From a virus: a DNA stretch of 52,925 nucleotides. The translations under genes and the position numbers were made by a program. The notes beneath the pieces were generated by a model, which was not told the origin of the DNA, ran no database searches, and saw only the letters and a program-made list of their open reading frames with translations. Every line of letters begins with the position of its first letter. Position 1 is the stretch's first letter. Positions 32,550-43,400 of the stretch are shown in pieces. The stretch lies in IMG/VR virus record IMGVR_UViG_3300046167_000065, positions 1-52,925 of that record; one strand, 5' to 3'.

Positions 32550-33992
32550 CTAAGCCTCCAATGCTGTTAGTCTTGCCTCAATGGAAGCAAATCGTTGTTC
32601 GTTATATGCGGCTACAAAAGATAGTAACTCAGGGTAACGAATACCTAGTCTAGTTCTTTCTGTTGCGCCTTCTGGTGCTTCATCTTCTGTATCGTATGTG
32701 TCAGTACGAGTGTAAGCATCTTTAGCTTCAACAGCTTCTACTGCTTCTGTAATAACTGTAACAACCTCATTACCATCTTCATCGGTAGTTGTTTCTGTTA
32801 CAGCATCTACAGCCTCTACAGCTTCTACTGCTGGTACATCTACATCGTGTTCCCACCATGTGCTTGAGATAAACAATGCATAGTCACCAGCATCTAAACC
32901 TTCTGCTGTGAAAGCCGCCTGTACGTCTTGGGCTATGACACCTGTATGAGTTCTGGCATTGTCACCCTTCTCAGCTACACTGTCTTTCCATCTGAATGTC
33001 TTAAACAATGCTGAGATACGTTTACCTACTAGCATTTCTGTTGCTGTAAGTGATGCTATGTCTTGCTTCTCGTTAAAGTCAGATGTTTGGATAGTACCGT
33101 TGGTTGCGTATATGTCGTCGAAACGTCCACCGCTATCACCAAGGTCAACTATGTTATCTATAGTTGTACCACCTGCCGAAGGGTCTATTGGTACTATTCG
33201 TCTAGCACTATTTATAAAACGCCAACCTGTGTTATCCGTACCAAGGTACATATCATTACTGACTGTGCCAATAACACCTATGTTCGAGCCATTTTTGCGG
33301 AACTCAATTAGACCACCATCACTTGAACCTCTGTCAACAAACAGAGCCGTTCCTCCGTCACGATTTAGGTATAGGTATTTACTTCCTTCTCTAAATGTAG
33401 CTCCATATGCGTTTTGAGTAGAAGTCCCTATTAATACGTTACCTGTTGAGTCTATACGCATACGTTCTTGAATAGTACCACCACTAGATGTTTGAGAACC
33501 TAAAATTAACTCTCTATGAGTTGTAGCTCCTGACTCACTTAAAATGTAAGATGCAGTGCCATCTCGCCTAATAACAGTTGTCCCATTTGAGTTATGAACT
33601 ACTCTTTGTTCTAAAGCACTAGAAGAGTTTACGGATAATTTAGCACCCGGATTATCCGTCCCAATACCAACATTACCTGACGAGTCTATGCGCATACGTT
33701 CTGAGTCAACACCATGTATAGGGTTTATACCGCCTGACTTGTAAGTAAAAGCCAGTCCGTTACCAGTATCGTCTATACCAATACGATAACCGTAATTTTC
33801 TACACTGTCTGCAAAAGTAATACTTGGGTCTGCACCAGAGCTAACAGTGTTCTCAAGAAGAATATGTGGAGCATTTTCAGAACCAGATGCAATATGTAAG
33901 TCTGCACTAGGCGAATCTGTACCAATACCAACGTTATCACCATCAACTGTTATAGCATCGGGTATGTTAATTAAGTCTGTTTGCTTACTCAT
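32550..33992 (-). CDS. Tail fibre with S74 chaperone, 480 aa
   Basis: The shaft repeats GNVGIGTDNPGAKL-type motifs with MRIDSSGNV segments, typical of S74 fibres. The C-terminal chaperone begins at TSDFNEKQDIASL (Ser-Asp cleavage dyad) and includes RTHTGVIAQDVQAAF. An insertion rich in VEAVEAVDAV and acidic residues precedes a closing coiled coil (QRFASIEARLTALE). It is predicted to self-cleave after trimerisation. Confidence 0.82.
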   Translation of the reverse strand: MSKQTDLINIPDAITVDGDNVGIGTDSPSADLHIASGSENAPHILLENTVSSGADPSITFADSVENYGYRIGIDDTGNGLAFTYKSGGINPIHGVDSERMRIDSSGNVGIGTDNPGAKLSVNSSSALEQRVVHNSNGTTVIRRDGTASYILSESGATTHRELILGSQTSSGGTIQERMRIDSTGNVLIGTSTQNAYGATFREGSKYLYLNRDGGTALFVDRGSSDGGLIEFRKNGSNIGVIGTVSNDMYLGTDNTGWRFINSARRIVPIDPSAGGTTIDNIVDLGDSGGRFDDIYATNGTIQTSDFNEKQDIASLTATEMLVGKRISALFKTFRWKDSVAEKGDNARTHTGVIAQDVQAAFTAEGLDAGDYALFISSTWWEHDVDVPAVEAVEAVDAVTETTTDEDGNEVVTVITEAVEAVEAKDAYTRTDTYDTEDEAPEGATERTRLGIRYPELLSFVAAYNEQRFASIEARLTALEA

Positions 33993-34300
33993 TAGGTTTG
34001 CTCCAGTACGCTCACAATCACATCACAACTCGATGCTGTGTCACTTGTTACGATTACAGTGTCAGTAGTCTCTAAGATGATCTTACCGTCTAAGACTGAG
34101 AGAGCCGCACCTGCTGGTAGTGGTACACCTTTGACGATGTAAACACCTGCCGCCTGTACATCTACTTTGATCTGAGATGTTGTTCTGTTAGCTAAGTTAC
34201 AACCGATCATCACTGATGTAGTTGCACTTGGTACTGTATATGTAGTTGTTGCACCCGTACCAACCGATGCGCTTGTATAATTTTTGAATGTATTTGCCAT
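33992..34300 (-). CDS. Small beta-rich virion-associated protein, 102 aa
   Basis: A beta-sandwich-like sequence (TTTYTVPSATTSVMIGCNL, IVKGVPLPAGAALSVLDGKI, VIVTSDTASSCDVIV) resembles small structural proteins next to fibre genes in marine phages. A second protein of similar design lies at 48544-48900. A decoration or fibre-base role is inferred. Confidence 0.65.
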   Translation of the reverse strand: MANTFKNYTSASVGTGATTTYTVPSATTSVMIGCNLANRTTSQIKVDVQAAGVYIVKGVPLPAGAALSVLDGKIILETTDTVIVTSDTASSCDVIVSVLEQT

Positions 34301-34306
34301 TGTTTA

Positions 34307-35836
34307 TTATCCTAGAGCTATTGAAAGAGCAAGAGCATTAGATTCTGCTGTAGCTAAGAGAGTAGCTTTACTATCTCCACCTAGTGTTGCAGCGTCTACG
34401 TTTAAGTTATTTACAAAGGTTTGGGTTACTCTTGCATCGATTGCTGTATTAGCCCTTGCATCAGTATAATACAGATTAGTGTTTTCTGTCAAGTCAGAAG
34501 TTGTTTTATTTCCAAATGCAGTGTTAAACCTAGCATCAGTATAGTAAAGGTTAGTACCTTCAGATAAATTAGTAGTACTCTTACCACTAAATGCTGAGTC
34601 AAACCTAGCTTGTGTATAGTACAGATTTGTACCTTCAGCTAAGTCTGCAGTATCGTGGTTGCTTAGAGATGAGACAGTACCTGTAACATCACCAGTTATA
34701 TCACCTATAAAGTTAGTTGATGCTGTAACTGTAGTACCTGTAATAGCCGCAGGTGTTGACCCACCTATAACTGCATTGTTTATTGTACCACCTACTACTG
34801 TTGCAGTATTTACTGCTGGAGATGTAAGTGTTTTATTTGTTAGTGTCTGTGTACCTGTAAGTGTAGCTACAGTTGAGTCTATGTTTACTGTAACGTCACC
34901 TATTGTGCCACCACCAGTAAGACCTGTACCTGCAACTACCGATGTAATGTCACCGATGGGTACAGTAGCTATCTGTGTATCTACATAAGCTTTAACCGAC
35001 TGCTGTGTAGGTACAAGTGTATCTGAGTTAGATGTCATATCATCTTCATCAGCAAAAGCTGTTACACTTATAGTACCATCAGATAATGTACCAAAGTCTA
35101 AGGTATTTACAGTGACAGCATTGATTGTGCCACCTTCAACTTTATCACCTGATATTTGATTGTCTGCTAGTGTTAGTGTACCTGCAGATACGTTAAGTGT
35201 TTTACCTGAGCCTACTGTAATGTCTGATGTAGCGATAGTAGCACCGTCTATAGTACCACCATTTATGTCTGCTGTATCAGCTACTAAGCTATCTATATTA
35301 GCTGTACCATCAAGGTAAAGGTTACGCCACTCTTTAGTTGCTGAACCTAAGTCATATGTACCATCTATATTAGGTATAACATGAGAGTCTACTTCAGCAC
35401 CTAGTGTGATACTATCAGTATCTGCATCACCTAATGTAATGTCTCCACCTAGTGTGATGTTACCATCTACAGATAAGTTACCTGAGAAGTAACCATCTTT
35501 AAACTTAATAGAGTTAGTACCTAAGTCAATATCATTATTAGTTACAGGAACTATTACACCATCTTGAAAGCGTAACTGCTCAACTGAACTAGAGCCTACA
35601 TCAACAAAGACTCCTACTCTATTATCCGTATCGTTTACTACAACCTTGTTTAAGGGAGTAGTAACACCAGGGTCACCAATCAATCCAATGACAGGGCCTT
35701 CTGCCGCTGTACCGTCATGCTTGTGACCAGTAGTGTTTACAAACGCCGCTAGTAACTGGTTATATTCGTCATTAGAGTCTGACGCATTGATAATATCACC
35801 ATCGGTGTATGTAGACTGTCTTGTATAACCTGCCAT
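34307..35836 (-). CDS. Tail fibre / baseplate-proximal protein, 509 aa
   Basis: The N-terminus (MAGYTRQSTYTDGDIINASD, NTTGHKHDG) is that of a fibre anchor domain. The body has strand repeats with GDITLGDADTDSITLG and a TLTNKTLTSP segment. The C-terminal half contains three NLYYTDARF-type repeats (TNLYYTQARF, TNLYYTDARF, TNLYYTDARA). It probably forms the proximal fibre joined to the tail tube. Confidence 0.78.
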   Translation of the reverse strand: MAGYTRQSTYTDGDIINASDSNDEYNQLLAAFVNTTGHKHDGTAAEGPVIGLIGDPGVTTPLNKVVVNDTDNRVGVFVDVGSSSVEQLRFQDGVIVPVTNNDIDLGTNSIKFKDGYFSGNLSVDGNITLGGDITLGDADTDSITLGAEVDSHVIPNIDGTYDLGSATKEWRNLYLDGTANIDSLVADTADINGGTIDGATIATSDITVGSGKTLNVSAGTLTLADNQISGDKVEGGTINAVTVNTLDFGTLSDGTISVTAFADEDDMTSNSDTLVPTQQSVKAYVDTQIATVPIGDITSVVAGTGLTGGGTIGDVTVNIDSTVATLTGTQTLTNKTLTSPAVNTATVVGGTINNAVIGGSTPAAITGTTVTASTNFIGDITGDVTGTVSSLSNHDTADLAEGTNLYYTQARFDSAFSGKSTTNLSEGTNLYYTDARFNTAFGNKTTSDLTENTNLYYTDARANTAIDARVTQTFVNNLNVDAATLGGDSKATLLATAESNALALSIALG

Positions 35837-35848
35837 TTAATCTTTCTC

Positions 35849-37366
35849 CTATCGACGTGCCGAAGCGTCAAATTCTAGCTGAAACCCTTTTAGTGAGTAA
35901 GGTTCTGAAACTCCATTATCAACAACCCTTAATGCTACAGCAAACCCACTACCTTCTACTGCTTGCCTTACAAGTGGTTGTGATTGACCACCGTATGTAG
36001 CTGTACCATAAGCAGATGCACCGTATATAGCAACGACCTTAGTACTGTCAAAGGGGTACGCTGCAGGTCTTGGTATGTTAGGATCTTCATAGTCATAACG
36101 TAAAAACAAATCTGCGTTTATTGTACCTTTAGGTGCGTAGTTGATTATCACACGTTGGAAGTTTTTCCTTATACCAGCATCACCCATAGTTAAGTCTGGT
36201 GATCTGTAACGACCTATGATAGTCTCTCCATCAAAAGTACTACCTTGTTCTTGCCTGTATACATAACCGTCAAAGCCACCATGTAATACAAAGATAGAAC
36301 CCTGTTCGTTTAAAGAATCAGTACAGGAGGGTTGTATACCTAGTATCTCACTGTATGTGTAACCCTCTGCTCCTCTGTAGGCTATAACACCTTTAGTTGC
36401 GGCTCTTGATCTAGCACTATTGTTTACAAAGAATATTCTGTACTGTGTTTTATCTGGTACTACTACCGCTTCAAACTCATCTACATCTGTATAGACTGAG
36501 AATAACTCATGTACAGGAGCAGATATAGTACCTAGTTCAACGTCACCAATCTTCTCTGTACCAGCAACAGTACGTAATCCATCACGGCTTAAGAAAATTA
36601 TGTCACCAGCAAATTCTTTTATTGTTGATCCATTGATGCAACCAACGTTACGAGATACAGGCTGTAGCTGAAAGTCCGCTATAGTATTACCAACAAGTCT
36701 AAAGATACGTTCTTCACAGAAGATAATTAATGTATCACGGAAAGGAAAGATACCAGTTATAGTATCATCTACTCGTATAGAACCTGCACCATTAGCTACA
36801 CTAAAGTCACTATCTGTGTATGGAGCAGTAAATACCATTTCTTGTGGTGTAGCTGACATACCTGCAAAGAACATAGTATTCTTAAACGATGTAACATACT
36901 TAGGGTTAGCAGGTGCTCCTGTACCACTAATATCTGTTACTGTAGTACCGTCATACTTTGTTGCGTTGTTAGCACCATCTGCCCATATAATATGAGGAGT
37001 GTTATTAAAGTTATACCTAAAGAAAGTGTATTTGTTTGCGTTAGTTCTACCAGTATCTATTTGTGTCCAAGCACCACTACCACTTGCTGCTTCATATATT
37101 TTCTCACCTCTTGCAGCTATAACTTTATCATTACCTGCGAAGTAAGCTGACATGAGAACTGGCTCAGTAGAAGATGTTGTTTGAGGGACTACATTAGTAT
37201 TCCACTTGTCATAACCGTTAATACGCCTATAACCACCTGTAATATCAGCTTCAAAGTTTTGTAACTCTAAGGCCATTCCAGCTTCCATAGTAAAAGTAGA
37301 ACGGTCTAATACTAGACCACCTTTACACGGAAATACAAACGGATTAATTCCTGATTGATCTGCCAT
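35849..37366 (-). CDS. Tail tube/nozzle protein (gp12-like), 505 aa
   Basis: The protein is long and beta-rich: NPFVFPCKGGLVLDRSTFTM, GYRRINGYDKW, then repeated strand pairs such as HIIWADGANNATKYDG and LIIFCEERIFRLVG, suggesting a beta-propeller. It lies between the gp11-like adaptor and the proximal fibre, where T7-type phages keep tail tubular protein B. The function rests on position and fold pattern, since clear sequence motifs are lacking. Confidence 0.65.
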   Translation of the reverse strand: MADQSGINPFVFPCKGGLVLDRSTFTMEAGMALELQNFEADITGGYRRINGYDKWNTNVVPQTTSSTEPVLMSAYFAGNDKVIAARGEKIYEAASGSGAWTQIDTGRTNANKYTFFRYNFNNTPHIIWADGANNATKYDGTTVTDISGTGAPANPKYVTSFKNTMFFAGMSATPQEMVFTAPYTDSDFSVANGAGSIRVDDTITGIFPFRDTLIIFCEERIFRLVGNTIADFQLQPVSRNVGCINGSTIKEFAGDIIFLSRDGLRTVAGTEKIGDVELGTISAPVHELFSVYTDVDEFEAVVVPDKTQYRIFFVNNSARSRAATKGVIAYRGAEGYTYSEILGIQPSCTDSLNEQGSIFVLHGGFDGYVYRQEQGSTFDGETIIGRYRSPDLTMGDAGIRKNFQRVIINYAPKGTINADLFLRYDYEDPNIPRPAAYPFDSTKVVAIYGASAYGTATYGGQSQPLVRQAVEGSGFAVALRVVDNGVSEPYSLKGFQLEFDASARR

Positions 37367-37374
37367 TATTTAAC

Positions 37375-38055
37375 CTAGTATATTACTGTTGAATAGATAT
37401 AGTCTGTTCTATTACCAAGTAAGCTTCTCATGTTTTTAATACCATCTTCAAATCTTTGAAAGTTTAACTGGTGTTGTTGTGTTTCACCACGGTATTGATA
37501 GCCATATGCAGTTGCACCATCTACAATAACAGACCTGTACTGCTCAGGTATTAAAGGGACATCGCCACCTTCAGATAATGTAGTACCATAACCATAATAT
37601 TCATAACGTAGTGAATAAGCTTTATTAGGATATGGGTATAGACCGTAGTTATTATCAGGTGTTCTAAATACATAACGAGGTACTGAACCTGCATCGCTAG
37701 TATCTTCTTGGTCTATATATTTATTTAGGTAGTCTTTGTAATCTAATAGTATTAGTTTACCTCCAGCTGCACCTAAGTTATCATCTTTAACCAAACGAAA
37801 TGTATCGTAGTCAACATGCTTAGAAGTTGAAGGGGGTGTATATCTTGTAGTACCAGCAACTAATGTATCTGTTTGTGTAGCGTGGTTATAAGGCCAACTA
37901 AACTCACTGGTATTAATATAGTCTATTGCATCATTGACTGCATTCTTACATTGAATCTGAAAACCTCTAGCTGTAGCAAAACCACCAACAGACAAAGGCA
38001 CTTCGTTAAAACGTGCTATAACTTCATTTGTTATGTCTAAGTATGTGTATGGCAT
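37375..38055 (-). CDS. Tail adaptor (gp11-like tubular protein A), 226 aa
   Basis: It begins MPYTYLDITNEVIARFNEVPL with a helical region (IQCKNAVNDAIDYINTSEFSWPYN) and a beta region with SLRYEYYGYG. This is the usual pattern of podovirus gatekeeper/adaptor proteins that sit between portal and nozzle. The position just after the capsid gene agrees. Confidence 0.7.
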   Translation of the reverse strand: MPYTYLDITNEVIARFNEVPLSVGGFATARGFQIQCKNAVNDAIDYINTSEFSWPYNHATQTDTLVAGTTRYTPPSTSKHVDYDTFRLVKDDNLGAAGGKLILLDYKDYLNKYIDQEDTSDAGSVPRYVFRTPDNNYGLYPYPNKAYSLRYEYYGYGTTLSEGGDVPLIPEQYRSVIVDGATAYGYQYRGETQQHQLNFQRFEDGIKNMRSLLGNRTDYIYSTVIY

Positions 38056-38087
38056 TAGTAGCGACTTTCAGATTAAATGTACATAAA

Positions 38088-38110
38088 GGGGCTAGTATAA
38101 AACCAGCCCC
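38088..38110 (-). terminator. Terminator after the capsid gene
   Basis: On the - strand GGGGCT pairs with AGCCCC (38110-38105 and 38093-38088) and is followed by TTTATG. It lies between the capsid stop and the adaptor start. The T-run is short, so it may be a partial terminator that lowers tail-gene expression relative to capsid. Confidence 0.5.
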
Positions 38111-38124
38111 AATATTAAGTTTTA

Positions 38125-39192
38125 TTACGCAGCGTTGTAGTGCGCTGTGACTAATGCTTCTGGGCGAAGAATCTTGCGTCCGTAAAGATGCATACCGCGA
38201 ACGATGTCAGCGAATGAATCTGGGTCACGATAATTCTCGACCTTGTTGATCTGCTCAGCAGAAGCAACAGCATCGTCTTGACCAGCTACGATAACACCAA
38301 AGTTTACGTCTTGTGCTAATGCACCAGAAGTTCCAGCACCTGTACCCTTAGCAGGTAAAGAGTTGGATTGGTAAATACGGAAGCCGTGTAGGTTGTTTAA
38401 GACCAAGCCATTTTGTAGACCTGCTCCACCGAAGTCAGCATTCAACATACGTGAATCTTCGTCTTTGAGCATCTCAATAAATACCGGGTCTAATACCAGC
38501 CATCTACCTCTTGAGTCAACATTTGCTTGATCCATCTGACGTGCCATACGAGCAACCACTGTCAAAGGTGAAACAGTCGCTGTAGACAACGCTGTTGCGC
38601 CTGGAAGACGTGGAGCCAATGGGATTGAATCGCCACTAGCATATGCTGTTGAAGCAGAGTCAGCAGAACCCAATGAACCGAAGTCCGTTGCGTCCAAATG
38701 GTTAGCAGTTAAAAACTCACCTGTTAGGTTTCCAGCTGTGTCGTGCTGTGCATCACCTGATGTTGCGGTAATGTAAGCACCTGCAGTTGTGTGACCTGAC
38801 ATGTATGATAGAATGTCTGCGTCCATTGAGTCAGCCATTTTAAATGCTGCACGGTCAGCAGCTAAGCTAACGTAGTCAACATTTGAGAATTGGTCCTCGA
38901 TGTCATCCATCTTGAACGCAAAGTAGTTAGCTTTGTCAATAGTCAAAGAGAAGTCTTCATCATTCAACTTTTCAACAGAGATAGCTGTGTGACGCTCAAG
39001 AGCGTTTACAGTCACATCTGGTTCTTTTTGAATGCGAACAACGTCGCCTTGGTTTGCAATCTCACCAAAGTAAGAGTTATTAGTGATTGCGTTAGCTACA
39101 GCTGCACGACGAAGTGCGATCTGTGCTTGTTTTGAGTAGATAATCGGGGAAAAGTTTCCGTTAAATCCACCACTTGCGGAAGTAATAGCCAT
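38125..39192 (-). CDS. Major capsid protein
   Basis: A 355-aa protein of HK97-fold size, in the expected place right after the scaffold. The N-terminal part has YSKQAQIALRRAAVANAITN and GDVVRIQKEPDVTVNALERH (E-loop region). The helix YVSLAADRAAFKMADSMDAD and a C-terminal IVRGMHLYGRKILRPEALV look like the P- and A-domains. Codon use is noticeably more GC-rich than neighbouring genes, as expected for a very highly expressed gene. It has its own promoter, leader and terminator. Confidence 0.88.
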   Translation of the reverse strand: MAITSASGGFNGNFSPIIYSKQAQIALRRAAVANAITNNSYFGEIANQGDVVRIQKEPDVTVNALERHTAISVEKLNDEDFSLTIDKANYFAFKMDDIEDQFSNVDYVSLAADRAAFKMADSMDADILSYMSGHTTAGAYITATSGDAQHDTAGNLTGEFLTANHLDATDFGSLGSADSASTAYASGDSIPLAPRLPGATALSTATVSPLTVVARMARQMDQANVDSRGRWLVLDPVFIEMLKDEDSRMLNADFGGAGLQNGLVLNNLHGFRIYQSNSLPAKGTGAGTSGALAQDVNFGVIVAGQDDAVASAEQINKVENYRDPDSFADIVRGMHLYGRKILRPEALVTAHYNAA

Positions 39193-39420
39193 AGTTAATT
39201 CTCCTTATAGATATGGCGTGACATTTTACGCTTCATACCAACTAAAGAGGCTCTTCTTAATAGGGTAGTCAGCTTTGCTCTGGGGACTGCCATCCTTTGA
39301 GCGCTGGGCCTTTAGTCTTGAGGTAGTTCTTTTTTGTGGCTAGAGCTTAGTTATAAGCATGTACAGGTAGTTGATACCTAACACTGTACATGCCCCTAGT
39401 TGTATTCATCTTTAAGCAGA
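39193..39420 (-). other. Structured capsid-gene leader
   Basis: The widest gap in an otherwise packed late operon. It holds a perfect 10-base inverted repeat GCATGTACAG/CTGTACATGC (39357-39366 and 39384-39393, 17-nt loop), a short AAGAG/CTCTT hairpin and a clear RBS (AAGGAG) before the capsid gene. A 20-codon ATG frame crosses the hairpin but has no RBS. The gap is probably a long 5' UTR, possibly a processing or stability element. Confidence 0.5.
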
Positions 39421-39426
39421 TGTCAA
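39399..39426 (-). promoter_or_regulatory. Capsid-gene promoter
   Basis: On the - strand a perfect TTGACA (39426-39421) immediately follows the scaffold stop codon. It is 16 bp from TACAAC (39404-39399). It would boost capsid transcription above the rest of the late operon. Confidence 0.5.
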
Positions 39427-40374
39427 CTATTTCTTTGATAAATCGTAAATAAATTTACCTTTACGTTGAGCGTCCATTATTTCTTCTTGACGCTTCTCAT
39501 ATTCTTTGATGCTCATCTTAGCAATCTGTGACTCACGTAAGTAAGTTGAGCTATCGTCTGACTCTGGTGCAGCTGAGCGTTTACTCTTTACAGAACTTGC
39601 TGCGCCCTTATCAGATGTATTAGCTTTCTTTGTAACAATACCTTTATCAGATTTGTACAAGTCAATAACACGGGATACAGACTTAGCATCGTCTACATTC
39701 TCATAGAGAGCATCTTGTACCCACTTAGGTTGATTGTCTGCCCATGTATGGAAAGCATCATCTTCTCTGATAGATACAAAGTCAGGATGCATATGTATTA
39801 ACTCAGCTTCAGCTTTCTCTCGCTTAGCACTAGAGCGTAACTCTTCTATTTCAGCAAGACGTGCATCTAAAGTAGAAGACTTCTTATCTGCTTCTTTTGC
39901 TGCAATAGCTTCTACAATACCTGCAACATCTGGGAATTTCTTAGCCCATGCTTCAATCTCTTCTTCTGACTTAGGAAGTACAAGCTCATTCTTTGTTGCT
40001 GCATCTAATTGTTTCTCTAGCTTATCTAGCTTAGCAGTAAAGTCTTTCTCTTTATCCTGCATGTGTCGGCGTAGATCACCATACCGCTTCTTGAAGTTTT
40101 TCTCTTCACTACTTAACTCGGTATCATCTTCTTGTGCTTCACCTTGGGGTTCTTCTTCTTGTTCGGTACTACTCTCTGTCTGAACTTTGGGTTCGACAGG
40201 ATCTTCGCTACTGGGTTGCGCCTCAACAGCTTCTTCTGTTTCATCTGTCTCGCCACGTGCTTGCTTTAGCAGTGCCTCTAGTTCTTCTTGATCACGCTTA
40301 ACACGTGCGTCATTTCTTTGATGTGAAGCCGATGTAGTTTTAATCGGCGTAGTTTCTTGTGGCTCTTGTATCAT
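39427..40374 (-). CDS. Scaffolding protein
   Basis: A 315-aa protein with an acidic, Glu/Gln/Pro-rich disordered N-terminal third, a central coiled coil (DLRRHMQDKEKDFTAKLDKL, LDARLAEIEELRSSAKREKA) and a basic C-terminal helix (EYEKRQEEIMDAQRKGKF) of the kind that docks capsid protein. It lies directly upstream of the capsid gene. Composition and position both fit an internal scaffold. Confidence 0.82.
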   Translation of the reverse strand: MIQEPQETTPIKTTSASHQRNDARVKRDQEELEALLKQARGETDETEEAVEAQPSSEDPVEPKVQTESSTEQEEEPQGEAQEDDTELSSEEKNFKKRYGDLRRHMQDKEKDFTAKLDKLEKQLDAATKNELVLPKSEEEIEAWAKKFPDVAGIVEAIAAKEADKKSSTLDARLAEIEELRSSAKREKAEAELIHMHPDFVSIREDDAFHTWADNQPKWVQDALYENVDDAKSVSRVIDLYKSDKGIVTKKANTSDKGAASSVKSKRSAAPESDDSSTYLRESQIAKMSIKEYEKRQEEIMDAQRKGKFIYDLSKK

Positions 40375-40440
40375 GTTGTACTCCTTATGATGGGGCCAGC
40401 CTAAGCTGGGTAGCCTTATTGTTATATGAAGTTTTTGTAG

Positions 40441-43400
40441 TTACTTCTTCTTCTTTTTGGTTTTCTTCTTGGAGGCTAAACCGCCTTCTTTAAAACCTGT
40501 TACAGGTCTGCCTCTAGCAATATCTGACATTTTCTGGGATGCTTTTCTACCTTCTGATCTAATTTTACTTATCTCAGAAGCTGAAGCACCTCTTCTTTTT
40601 GCCTTAGCAGCAACAGTGTTAGTTGCAATCATAGATGACTTATACTGATCTCTGCCTCGTTGAGCAGCTGCCTCTGCCTCTTGTGCTCGTTTAGCCTCGG
40701 CGGCTTGAGCAGCACTAATTGCTGCAGCCTCTTCTTCTGCTTTACGTTTATCTCTAAGATCTCGGAATTGTTGAGATGTAATTGGGTCTCCGTATGGGTT
40801 ATCATACAGAAGAGATGTAGTTATATTATTAGGATCTGTTTCATCTACTATAGGTTTTGATACAAAAGCCTTCTTACTTTCTGGGACTATTGGCTCTGGT
40901 ACGTATACTTCTGGTTCTTTAACCTTCTCTAGAGCTTCTCCATATGTAAGCGTTGGAGTGAAGTCTTTACCTTCTTGATCTGCAAAAGACTCACTGGCTC
41001 CAAAGCTTCCTGTTTTTAAGAACTCTAAGAAATCTCCGTCATTAGCTGAGCCAGGTTTAGATGCAAACTCACTACCTTCTTCTAGAGATATGTCAGCTAT
41101 TTTTACAAATACATCTCTGTCTGCTGGATCTCCGTAACCAAGTTCAGTTGCTATAATAGTATCTTGACCTAAGTTATTATCTTCACCTTCCCCTGTATAT
41201 CTTCTACCTAAGACAGGAGCACCGTCACTGCCTTTTACATCCATCTCATACCACTCAAAGCCATCACCAGCATACACACCATCCCTAGTGACCTGACCAT
41301 AAGATTCAAACTTTGTTTTTTCTCTGGTTACAGGATCTGTATATGTAGAAACTTTACCTGTTGTAGGAGCTATTACTTCTGCCTCTGTTGGTAGCTTTGT
41401 TTCTGGTTGATCCATACCCATTATGGCAGGGTCACCAGAAGAAATAGCTCCTTCAGTAGGTGTTATATTTTTAGTAATATCACCTTCAAAGTCGTACACC
41501 TCACCAGCTTCAATATCCATCTTCATAGCTACTTCTTTTGCTTTTACTTCATCGTCAGTCTCTGGGAAGAACTCATTTTTTAGTGCTCCATATACACGTG
41601 TAATCAGACCAGGTTTACCTTTCTTGGATGCCTCTAATAAACCTTCAAGAACGGCTCTATCTGCTGTAGATGTTTCTTCTGCTGCAATCCTACGTTCTAT
41701 TTCTTTGTCTAATCTTCTAGCACTATCCATCATAGCACCCTTAACAAATAGACCTAGTAAAGGATTAATAGCACCTGCACCAAATGCTATTGCTGTAGAT
41801 TTGGCCGAGTTTTGATCTTCTAACATCTTAGCAATATCGTCTGTAGTAAGCTCTTTATAATTTATAGGATCTGGTGCTGGCATTGGTCTTGAGCTTCTGT
41901 CGCGTCCACTAGGAGTTACAACCTGTGGTTCTGGTTGTGCTGCAGTAGTAGCAGTAGTTGTAGTATCTGCAGTATCCTCAACTTGTAGTGTATAGCCTGG
42001 AGGTATAGACGTTTGAGGGTTACCATCAATAAATGTAATATATATTGTGTGTCCAGCCTCATTAACATATGTACGTACTTCTACACTAGGTGCACTACCT
42101 GCTACTTCATATCCTGCACTAATACCTTCACTACCTAAGCCCAGCGCACCCATACTAGCATAACCCTCATCACCAGGTGAAAGAGCATAACCACCCTCGT
42201 TCATTGTCATAGGTTGACCATCATCTTCTACTTCTAGTTCAGATATATCAAACATCATATCCATATCAGGTTCGTCTACAGGCTCACCACCAATACGTCC
42301 GTTCTCAGCCATATCTTGATACCCAAACTTAGCCTTAGCACGTAAGTTTTCAAAGAACCTAACACCGTAGAAGCGTACTACGTCAGCAGGTACGACATAT
42401 TCACCTTCACTTAGTTGTGCAGGTATATCGTCACGAACCTCTTTTGCAGTAGAACCTATGGGAACTTCGTTTCCTGACACAGGGTCAATACCTTGAGTGT
42501 TGTCTGGTACTGTATCTAAATCTACGCTACCACCCAGTGCAAAAGCCATTCTTGTTTGTTCATTCATTATCGTTCCACCTTCATTGAATCTTTTTACATT
42601 TTTAGTAGCTGTTATTATTTTACCTTTTCTGGTAACGTTAGCCTCACCAAATACTTTTTCTATCAAAGGAACATATGCTTCAGTCTTTTCGTTTCTTTGA
42701 TAGCCCTTGGTTGTAACTTTTCCTTCACCTTTACCTGTACCTTCATACACAGAAAAGTGTGCTTTACCATTTGGTTTTATTGCATTCTCTGCTTGTAAAG
42801 CAATGTCAATAATGTTTTTATCTTCTTGTATAACATTTAATACATTGTGAGACATAGCCATATCAGCTTGTCCATCTTTTACAGAGTCAACAACTACTGA
42901 ATTATGTTCTGGTGTTCTATTAAACGGATCATAAACTTTTACAGTTGCACCTTCTTCAGCAGCGTCTTCCACTAAGTTATCAAAGCGCCCACCACCAATG
43001 TCAACAATAACATCACCGTCTTTTATTTCACCACGTTTCTTTAACTCATTATAACCTGCAGGTTTCTTATTTTTATTTATAGATGTATCTGCTGAGTCAT
43101 AAAGTTGTTTTGGATATGACCATACACTTTGTTCTTTAGGACTATCTTTTTTAGTTTTGCTAGGTACTACTTTAAAGTCTTTACTTCTTACTCTATCTGA
43201 TAATTCTGAATAAACTTGCATAGGCATAAACGTAGTATCACCTGCTCCTATACTATTTTCTTGTGCAACTTTTTCTAGCCTACGTGTAAAACCCTCACCA
43301 AAAGCAGGTTCATCCATAAGGTCAACAGCAGACTGTGTTACGGTTTTATCATATACACCTGCTGGTGTGTCTGAAATCATATTTATCTGAGGTACACCTG

